The notes under the pieces were generated by a model. The model worked only from the letters and a program-made list of their open reading frames with translations. It was not told where the DNA came from and did not search any database. From Bacillota bacterium (GTDB lineage: Bacteria; Bacillota; Clostridia; Acetivibrionales; DTU013), in NCBI GenBank assembly GCA_023426125.1, contig JAFABI010000070.1, positions 59,431 through 123,430 on the forward strand: a DNA stretch of 64,000 bases. Direction: 5' to 3'. Of this stretch, positions 59,801 through 64,000 are shown piece by piece. The position numbers were made by a program, and so were the translations under genes. The number at the start of each line of letters is the position of its first letter. Position 1 is the first letter of the stretch.

Positions 59801-60031
59801 GAAAGCAGGCCGAAATTCCGGCTGACACTGGATCTCGATACCCTGACGGAAACAGCGGCCGGCTTTGCCGACGACGTGAAAATTAGCTCCTGGGCGAAGG
59901 ACGGAGTCCTCGCCATGCAGAAGGCCGGCCTGTTCAAGGGCGACAACAAAGGCAACTTCAACCCGCAGGATTCCATAACGCGTGCGGAAGCGGCAATGAT
60001 CTTTGCAAGAAGCCTCGGCTTTGCCGGCTGA
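53867..60031 (+). CDS. SLH-anchored surface heme receptor with LRR and four NEAT domains (Shr/IlsA-like)
   Basis: 2,054 residues. Signal peptide 1-25 (ending VSALA-A). Leucine-rich repeats at about 205-385 and 540-885. NEAT domains at about 1043-1155, 1170-1325, 1524-1655 and 1872-1995. A glycine/proline linker lies at 1506-1520 and an InlB-type B repeat at about 1668-1740. SLH repeats at about 1745-1790, 1805-1858 and 1998-2054, so the fourth NEAT is placed between SLH 2 and SLH 3. Every NEAT has SM(A/G) in the heme-facing helix and a Met in the last hairpin (1060/1139, 1189/1305, 1545/1635, 1893/1977) where IsdA-type domains have Tyr. Shr of Streptococcus pyogenes and IlsA of Bacillus cereus combine the same parts. 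It should capture heme from host or environmental hemoproteins. AAAGGAG precedes the ATG. Confidence 0.92.
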   Translation: MTRKIISMCMAVLLAFTFLPVSALAANITGFEAVPLDAGIGESPQGDGAETPAVPLPLSSAAITVTTAVYGGDITGFEPISVNAGIAGAAIYPNAAVVITYLGNQYNSVTAAVYGGGEVSVPVTGWADTDTYNPVIAGSYTFTATLGTIPAGCTLGDGMTATAEVVIAANPADEPVIFSDTNLKYAICAALKKTSDYIITVGDMASLTELDASNWGITNLTGLWTAVNLETLNLSGNPLTANVTNSTVYNNVFIGLEALTKLKELYLRNSGLGVNKAENFYYNPCPSTLTAALPKLTSLETLDLSYNEMPHAFSLYTSMPQLKSIDLRGNYLNGFNIEAKYLPKIETIDISENHIYFVDGDDTFTIAYGIGVDKFVREDMRSLSTLVGLNVLPPNQTSFYNADAYYFGGGTAIDIGQVLGDTLTFNIVGYAKPATTKATINGEKYTVVSISESMSGGVIVLSGLTEGEHTVTLSAMHMGGDIQEYTVKFNVSSHNWEGEDSAGIVDTDLQYAVCQKLGIPASEYSTHVVTQAEMASLTGSLTVNNISSAEGIQYAAGLTGLTINGAFNRLPDLSALTKLTTVDFRSTAAGTVTFPDLAAQTALTSLTLSSKEAEAANYPELKNQTVLTTLWIMHEGSEAVLPDISSLKSLQTLNLYNDGIRNLPTGTDKLSSLGSISLYSVNPGFTFPDSIKDLPLTTLNLSSCGLAEVPAIVGQIESLESLYLNKNSYTSLPDLSGLTKLKNLYLSENTFTDIPDTIGKLTALEELTISYNVTLEKATADLSGLKKLKTLDIGYCGLKEFPSGFTKLKSLQTLTMGNNKLIEINADLSGLESLKTLTLTNNYLTEVPGSLKSLKSLKQLNIRWNQLGDIAEDSFEGMTAMTSLSISAYVEMAAGGSGFAPGTSIAKAIDNLKQQNPSIRVTIGSYGGSAYSELTKLESTIGAFYGYDLDGSGQNRTISAQAPEDTGSITFTGYGAHRATTITIGDKTVSSGEPITVTGLKKGQNQVKVIACNALDGQSIVYTLNIYVGSYVGGEEFPQEGRTYQVNVTAMRATADTTSMANSYIRPYVVAVYEDGRFALDFRVTAHNWIKDVYYMDSVGIYQPAELIDFNISENQASYRLYTDTLDSALTIKMFVLPMGYSPNFRLVFNTGTITDITEGGGEEPGGIRDGEYSLPVRLWHAVSDQTSMGDAALTKTARLVVEDGQGIVHLKFSPLTVEALNMTGYLANLKLATNVRFNELGGIESADLTDAAIISSYDGVWDSFNHPDTGTDANVKGKAYPKEVSIPVELESEYTYVQVYVPVMEALSTGSGTQFARVRLDWSGLAAVGEPDPDAEPAHEIGDNDGDGSIDLTENDLSGISDPTQNVRIVTGGASLNIPAQYLNRMFADNSGATLQFKANESPSNTKTAVLQILTDNDELTGAFDLNLTLGTQSISDLGGRIKITFSLTDAQVTALQSADSRKLCYYNPATGALTNMNATFDLTAKTVTFYTDHLSTYVLIGTTSAGPGGPGGPGSPGNSHGLADGTYSIVVAALQEFSNDRSMADQFILEPAELRVSGERITVAVVMYGTSSSAELSSGIKMSYITVLQYKSSSGSWVNAVSSRDNSADTLTARMTVSSLDDVYLRVLVPDYMGPDYKVFRLVFDESSLEEGEVDFGSGVTPPAGDYTITATAGEGGTISPNGEVEVKKSADQTFTITPAAGYKIKDVLVDGTSAGAVSTYTFTEVKADHTISATFEKTGVPVFTDTANHWAKDAIAFVAGKGLFKGTSDTAFSPDIPMTRSMFVTILGRMHGIDTSTYTTVSFSDVDAAQYYAPYVEWAAKNGIVKGIGDGKFAPDTTVTREQAATMLANYRAFAGLKDNSAVSTENGLGDGLYTVKSTALKENSDELSMADQFLTERATLTVSSGKVRLNMTWHGTEYITMDMIKELKYQQADGSFVEVSRTVSADKKNMSISLDIADINKATIIQVYVPEGMGESRPKFRLTLDLDTLTETAAGFADDVKISSWAKDGVLAMQKAGLFKGDNKGNFNPQDSITRAEAAMIFARSLGFAG

Positions 60032-60062
60032 CATCCCGGAAGACAGAACCTGAAAACACGGC

Positions 60063-60093
60063 GGCGGGTAAGGAGTCTATCTCTCCTCCCGCC
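60063..60093 (+). promoter_or_regulatory. Intercistronic hairpin between the surface receptor and Shp genes
   Basis: GGCGGG and CCCGCC with an inner AGGAG/CTCCT stem make a strong hairpin without a U-run. It could stabilise the upstream mRNA or separate levels of the two proteins. Confidence 0.5.
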
Positions 60094-60123
60094 TGCCGGG
60101 TCATATAAAGAAGGGGCAAAAAC

Positions 60124-61104
60124 ATGAAACGGAAATTATTGAGCGGCATAGCCGCATTTCTGCTATTTATTGCAGGCGGCGTGTACATCATGGCCGCCGC
60201 GCTTGAAGAGGGCGCGTATATCGTCTCCAACACTACCTATTACGTCAATCCCGACACGGGGGCCGCCGACGACGGCGGGGATACCTCCACCGGCGAGGGC
60301 ATGTGCCGCAACGCCACCTATCCGGAAAGTCTCTACGAACTGGAAAGCGGAAAACATTACGTCACTATGCGCATCAAGCTCATTTCTTTTATCTCCGACA
60401 TCCACTTTTTCGTACAACAGACCAAGGGCGACGCCGACACATACAAAGAAGTGTCCTATACCACTACAGGAGAAAACCCTGAGAAAAACACCAGGGATTT
60501 CCGCTTTGAACTGCCTGCCCCGGATGTGCTCATCAAGCCACAGTTTTTCGTAGGTCCCATGAACCGGGATGTAACCTATTTTGTCGGGCTCGACATGGAC
60601 ACGGCGAAGGCAGACGAAGGCGCCTTCACAACCTTTAACAGCACCGCGGAGGAAACGCCGGCCCCGGAAACGCCAACCACTCCGGTGGCAACTATCCCGT
60701 CAACTCCAGCTCCATCTTCCGCAGACACACAGGGCAATGCTGTGCCTGCACCGACTCCAACCGCACAGCCTGAAAAAAGCCCGCCGGAAACTCCGGACGG
60801 CAGCGGCGAACCTGCCGGCATGGACAAAGTAATGGATTCATCGTCTAACACTAACACCTCCAGCCCCTCTCCCGCCGGAAGCGAAACGGATGAGGAAGGT
60901 GCCGGGATAGAAGAAGGCGGCTCCGAAGAGGTTCTTGGAATCGCTGGCTTCACATCCGAAGGCGACGCCATGACGGTTGACAATAAAGACAAAGATAAAG
61001 AGAAAACCGGGGGCGCGCGTGAATGGGCAATTGCCCTGGGACTGGTTGTTGCGGCAGCCGCTCTGGTTATCATCGTGGGGAGATTAAAATGGAAAAAAAG
61101 ATGA
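60124..61104 (+). CDS. shp: Shp-like membrane-anchored heme relay protein
   Basis: 326 residues. Signal peptide about 1-25, a single heme-binding Shp domain (about 28-160), a Pro/Thr/Ser-rich wall-spanning region (170-290) and a C-terminal membrane anchor with KWKKR tail. Compared with Shp of Streptococcus pyogenes as I recall it, the shared landmarks are the DDGGDTSTGEGM stretch, the YPESLYE strand and FFVGPMNRDVTYFV. M60 and M146 lie at the places of the two axial heme methionines of Shp. Shp takes heme from the surface receptor and hands it to the HtsA/SiaA lipoprotein, whose gene follows here with a 16-base overlap, the same order as in streptococci. Confidence 0.85.
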   Translation: MKRKLLSGIAAFLLFIAGGVYIMAAALEEGAYIVSNTTYYVNPDTGAADDGGDTSTGEGMCRNATYPESLYELESGKHYVTMRIKLISFISDIHFFVQQTKGDADTYKEVSYTTTGENPEKNTRDFRFELPAPDVLIKPQFFVGPMNRDVTYFVGLDMDTAKADEGAFTTFNSTAEETPAPETPTTPVATIPSTPAPSSADTQGNAVPAPTPTAQPEKSPPETPDGSGEPAGMDKVMDSSSNTNTSSPSPAGSETDEEGAGIEEGGSEEVLGIAGFTSEGDAMTVDNKDKDKEKTGGAREWAIALGLVVAAAALVIIVGRLKWKKR

Positions 61105-61982
61105 AGAAAATCAGTTCCGCCGTACTGACCATGCTGTGTGCGGTTTTTGCGCTAAACCTCACAGGCTGTGCCATACAAAGCCCTCAGGCTGACAGCATGC
61201 CGGAGGAGCCGCGCATTATCGTTACCTCAGTATCTATCTGCAAGATTATGGAGCGGCTGGATCTTGATCTGGCAGGAGTACCGGACAGCTCCTTTAAACT
61301 GCCTGAGCGCTATGATGATGTAAAACGTATAGGTTTGCCCATGTCCCCGGATCTGGAAATCATAAAGTCCCTGAACCCCACAGTCATCATTAGCCCCAAC
61401 GCCTTGCAATACGACCTCAAGCCCCAATTTGAGAGCATAGGAGTGGCTTCCATCTTCATGAATCTGATGAGCGTAGAGGGGATGCTTAAGAGCATCGAGC
61501 AGCTTGGCCGGCTGTACGCCCGCGAAGACAAGGCAGCGCAGATCCTATCGGAACATGAAGTGTTTATGAAGAAATACAACGGGCAGTTGGAAGGCAAAGA
61601 AAAACCAAAGGTGCTTGTGCTCATGGGCCTGCCCGGCGCCTATATGGTTGCCACGGAAAACTCCTATGTGGGAAACCTTGTGAAGCTGGCGGGGGGAAAA
61701 AATGTCTTTGCCCCCGAAGGCAGCGACGCCTTTTTGAACTTAAACACCGAGGCCATCGTGCAAACCGACCCGGACATCATCCTGCGCGCCGCCCACGGAC
61801 TGCCCGAGGAGGTAAAGGAGAGCTTTGCAAAGGAGTTTGCCGAAAACGATATCTGGAAGCATTTCCGGGCGGTGCAAAACGGAGAGGTATATGATCTGGA
61901 CTACAACATTTTCAACATGAGCGCGAGCCTGGAATATCAGGAAGCTCTAACCGAGCTTCAGACCATGTTGTACGGGGAGTGA
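61089..61982 (+). CDS. isdE: Heme ABC transporter substrate-binding lipoprotein (IsdE/HtsA-like)
   Basis: 297 residues. Lipobox LNLTGC with Cys27. The mature protein is a class III binding protein: RIIVTSVSICKIMERLDLDL, then KRIGLPMSPDLEIIKSLNPT, KVLVLMGLPGAYMVATENSY, DIILRAAHGLP and NDIWKHFRAVQNGEVYDLD. M85 and H236 match the Met/His pair that binds heme in IsdE of Staphylococcus aureus. GGGGAG lies six bases before the ATG at 61089, which rejects the frame starting at 61023. It receives heme from Shp and delivers it to the permease encoded four bases downstream. Confidence 0.92.
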   Translation: MEKKMKKISSAVLTMLCAVFALNLTGCAIQSPQADSMPEEPRIIVTSVSICKIMERLDLDLAGVPDSSFKLPERYDDVKRIGLPMSPDLEIIKSLNPTVIISPNALQYDLKPQFESIGVASIFMNLMSVEGMLKSIEQLGRLYAREDKAAQILSEHEVFMKKYNGQLEGKEKPKVLVLMGLPGAYMVATENSYVGNLVKLAGGKNVFAPEGSDAFLNLNTEAIVQTDPDIILRAAHGLPEEVKESFAKEFAENDIWKHFRAVQNGEVYDLDYNIFNMSASLEYQEALTELQTMLYGE

Positions 61983-61986
61983 CGGG

Positions 61987-62967
61987 ATGAAGAAATTCGC
62001 AGGTTTTATTGCGCTGGGCATTATGCTCCTGATTCTGTTCTTTTTATCTGTTAATCTGGGCGGACTGCAAGTGTCTCCCTCAGAACTGTTTCGCGGAATA
62101 TTTATCGCGTATGACAAGAATGTGTCCATCATTTGGGATCTTCGATTTCCGCGTATCATCATCGCCCTTTTGGCCGGAGCGTCCATGGCGGTGTCCGGCG
62201 TGCTTTTCCAGGCCGTGATGAAAAATCCGCTGGCCGACCCAGGCATCATTGGCGTTTCCTCCGGTGCAGGCTTTGCAGCCATGCTGGTCACCCTCCTTTT
62301 TCCCTCATTATATTTTATAAGCCCCGTTTTTGCCTTCGTGGGAGGTATCGTTGCCTTTATGCTGATCTATGGCCTTTCCTGGTCGGCCAATCTCAATCCG
62401 CTGCGCCTGATTTTGGTAGGCATCGCGGTCAATGCGGTCTTTACCGGCTTGATCCAGGCTATCAGCTATATGACAGGGGGTACACAGTCGGGCGTGGCTT
62501 CTATTGTAAACGCAAACATCACCATGAAGACTTGGGATGATGTGCAGATGCTGGCTGTTTACGCCATTGTCGGCCTGATGGCGGCCTGCTTTGTCACGGC
62601 TCCTTGCAATATGCTGCTCCTGGAGGACAAGACCATATGGAACCTGGGCGTAAACGTGACGAGAATGCGCGTTTTCGTGTCCGTGATTGCAGTGCTGCTG
62701 GCCAGCATTACCACAGCTGTGGCCGGCGTCATCGGCTTTGTGGGTCTGATCGGGCCGCATATTGGAAGGTTGTTTGTCGGCTCGGACCACAAGGCACTGA
62801 TCCCCTTTTCGCTGCTGCTGGGCAGCTTTATCGTATTGCTGGCTGATACGGTGGGACGCATGCTTCTGTATCCGCTGGAAATTCCCGCCTCGATTGTTAT
62901 GGCGGTTGCAGGCGGGCCATTTTTCATATTCTTGTTGATAAGGAGCGGACGCCACCATGGAAATTAA
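61987..62967 (+). CDS. FecCD-type heme/iron ABC transporter permease
   Basis: 326 residues with nine to ten membrane spans. Landmarks: WDLRFPRIIIALLAGASMAV, GVLFQAVMKNPLADPGIIGV, GAGFAAMLVT and GFVGLIGPHIGRLFVGSDHK, the BtuC/FhuB-type loop that meets the ATPase. It should carry heme through the membrane with the IsdE-like lipoprotein. Its start follows the lipoprotein stop by four bases and its end overlaps the ATPase gene by 11 bases. Confidence 0.93.
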   Translation: MKKFAGFIALGIMLLILFFLSVNLGGLQVSPSELFRGIFIAYDKNVSIIWDLRFPRIIIALLAGASMAVSGVLFQAVMKNPLADPGIIGVSSGAGFAAMLVTLLFPSLYFISPVFAFVGGIVAFMLIYGLSWSANLNPLRLILVGIAVNAVFTGLIQAISYMTGGTQSGVASIVNANITMKTWDDVQMLAVYAIVGLMAACFVTAPCNMLLLEDKTIWNLGVNVTRMRVFVSVIAVLLASITTAVAGVIGFVGLIGPHIGRLFVGSDHKALIPFSLLLGSFIVLLADTVGRMLLYPLEIPASIVMAVAGGPFFIFLLIRSGRHHGN

Positions 62968-63730
62968 CAACGTATCTTTCTCATACGGTAAAAACGAGGT
63001 TCTCCGCTGTGTTTCCGTAAAGATTGAAAAAGGCAGGGTCACAAGCATTTTAGGCCCCAATGGCTGCGGAAAAACCACATTGTTTAACCTGATGACCAAA
63101 AATCTGAACCCGTCCGACGGCGCCATCTATCTTGACAGAAAAAATATCCGCCTGACCCCGTTAAAGGAATTTGCAAAAAAGGTCGCAATTGTGCACCAGT
63201 ATAACACAGCGCCGCAGGACGTGACGGTCAGAACGCTTGTGGCCTATGGGCGGACACCCTATACTTCGTTTTACAGGCAGTATAGCCGTGAGGATAGAGA
63301 AATCATCCAATGGGCCATGGAAATAACCGATATAAATCAGTACGGCGACACCCCCATTTCGGCTCTGTCGGGAGGGGAGCGCCAGAGGGTGTGGATTGCC
63401 ATGGCACTGGCGCAGAAAACGGATATCCTGCTTTTGGACGAGCCTACCACCTATCTGGATATCCGCTACCAGCTTCAGGTACTGAGGCTGATACGGAAGC
63501 TCAATCGGGAGCTTGGCATCACCACCGTTATGATTCTGCACGATATCAATCAGGCAATCCATTACAGCGACGAGATTATCGGCATGGAGGGAGGAAGGAT
63601 CGTTGTGGCGGGGAACGCTGAAAAAGTCATTAACAGCGACGTATTAAATGAGATATACCATGTGCGTCTGGACGTTTTCGAAGTGGAGCGACAAAAATTT
63701 GTAATGGCACTCAGGGAGGATTGTATGTAA
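62957..63730 (+). CDS. FecE-type heme/iron ABC transporter ATPase
   Basis: 257 residues. Walker A GPNGCGKTT, the Q-loop VAIVHQYN, VRTLVAYGRTPYTSF typical of the FecE/BtuD group, signature LSGGERQRVWIAM, Walker B ILLLDEPTTYLD and switch MILHDINQAI. GGAGCGG precedes the ATG. Last gene of the heme island; a long inverted repeat ends the transcript before the convergent rRNA operon. Confidence 0.94.
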   Translation: MEINNVSFSYGKNEVLRCVSVKIEKGRVTSILGPNGCGKTTLFNLMTKNLNPSDGAIYLDRKNIRLTPLKEFAKKVAIVHQYNTAPQDVTVRTLVAYGRTPYTSFYRQYSREDREIIQWAMEITDINQYGDTPISALSGGERQRVWIAMALAQKTDILLLDEPTTYLDIRYQLQVLRLIRKLNRELGITTVMILHDINQAIHYSDEIIGMEGGRIVVAGNAEKVINSDVLNEIYHVRLDVFEVERQKFVMALREDCM

Positions 63731-63749
63731 GGGAAACTTAAACCCCGTA

Positions 63750-63796
63750 AATGCAGAAATAGCAGGAAACTTTATGTTTCCTGCTATTTCTGCATT
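63750..63796. terminator. Perfect 21-bp inverted repeat between the heme operon and the rRNA operon
   Basis: AATGCAGAAATAGCAGGAAA (plus C), loop TTTAT, then the exact reverse complement. It separates two convergent units. There is no U-run outside the stem, so I take it as a bidirectional transcription stop with some reserve. Confidence 0.65.
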
Positions 63797-63797
63797 C

Positions 63798-63873
63798 TGG
63801 CTCCTCAAGTTGGACTCGAACCAACGACCCTGCGGTTAACAGCCGCATGCTCTACCGGCTGAGCTATTGAGGA
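63798..63873 (-). tRNA. tRNA-Asn (GTT)
   Basis: 76 bases on the minus strand with encoded CCA. The acceptor stem TCCTCAA pairs with TTGAGGA, discriminator G; D arm AGCTCAGCCGGTAGAGC; anticodon loop CTGTTAA with anticodon GTT; T arm GTTGGTTCGAGTCCAAC. It directly follows the 5S rRNA gene in the same direction. Confidence 0.97.
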
Positions 63874-63880
63874 ATATAAA

Positions 63881-63996
63881 TCTGGCAGAGACTTACTTTC
63901 CCGGGCCGTTACCAGCCAAGTATCATCAGCACTGAGAAGCTTAACTACCGTGTTCGGTATGGGAACGGGTGTGACCTTCTCGTCATATCCACCAGA
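63881..63996 (-). rRNA. rrf: 5S ribosomal RNA
   Basis: About 116 bases on the minus strand. The conserved central part CCGTTCCCATACCGAACACG is present, the 5' end CTGGTGGATATGACG pairs with the 3' end GTCTCTGCCAG, and GCTGATGATACTTGGCTGG is typical of Firmicutes 5S rRNA. The 23S and 16S genes should lie beyond the right edge. Ends are set by the terminal stem. Confidence 0.95.
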
Positions 63997-64000
63997 TAAT

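Noticed and set aside
54566..60034. Many long minus-strand frames opposite the surface receptor gene
   Set aside because: They are shadows caused by the GC-rich codon use of the receptor; none has a ribosome binding site or recognisable family.

Overview
The window comes from a Gram-positive, strictly anaerobic clostridial bacterium (class Clostridia, close to the Ruminiclostridium/Acetivibrio type). The evidence is strong AGGAGG ribosome binding sites, an oxygen-sensitive class III ribonucleotide reductase beside a B12-dependent class II enzyme, SLH-anchored surface protein, YesN-type AraC regulators, Lpl-type sugar ABC systems and several BcrA-like ABC modules. No plasmid, phage or CRISPR signal was seen.

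Layout. 1-507: end of a sugar ABC permease gene cut by the window edge. 618-3737: DEAD-box helicase and ABC-F ATPase, next to a decayed PLP-enzyme gene. 4.3-14.4 kb: a sugar uptake and metabolism locus (membrane-anchored AraC regulator, two permeases, lipoprotein binding protein, a second AraC regulator, Gfo/Idh/MocA oxidoreductase, two sugar-phosphate isomerase/epimerase proteins). 14.7-19 kb: AT-rich lipoprotein, Nudix hydrolase, UvrD-like helicase. 19.3-22.5 kb: galE, a sugar nucleotidyltransferase and nahK, a hexosamine/galactose salvage operon. 22.7-24.1 kb: three 86-bp tandem repeats in front of an AraC gene, plus dispersed repeats. 24.1-27.3 kb: nrdD-nrdG with a consensus promoter, two NrdR boxes and an attenuator-like leader. 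27.6-32.9 kb: an operon with two ABC exporters around an ECF sigma/anti-sigma pair and two matching ECF-type promoters. 33.1-36.3 kb: YjbQ, an alpha/beta hydrolase and two tandem RMD1/DUF155 proteins. 36.4-39.8 kb: two-component system with an ABC transporter. 39.9-45.1 kb: FAD oxidoreductase, an NrtR relic, and nrdJ interrupted by an intein, again with NrdR boxes 31 bp apart. 45.5-48.4 kb: two paralogous PF13200-type proteins. 48.65-63.7 kb: a heme/iron acquisition island. 63.8-64 kb: tRNA-Asn and 5S rRNA, the end of an rRNA operon on the minus strand.

The heme island is the most interesting part. It encodes a 2,054-residue surface protein with leucine-rich repeats, four NEAT domains and three SLH repeats (one NEAT lies between SLH repeats), an Shp-like heme relay protein, an IsdE/HtsA-like heme lipoprotein, a FecCD permease and its ATPase, headed by a CydDC-like ABC exporter pair whose first subunit carries an N-terminal DUF454 domain. 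The regulator just upstream (48653-49462) has a DtxR-like N-terminal half in which all six classical metal ligands are replaced, and its C-terminal half is itself NEAT-like: 20 of 47 ungapped residues match the second NEAT of the surface protein, including the SMGD signature. Two near-identical 16-bp palindromes (GTTAG-N6-CTAAC) lie after the regulator gene and over the putative promoter of the exporter operon. I infer an intracellular NEAT-based heme-sensing repressor controlling the heme island; I know of no described regulator of this design, but I could not search.
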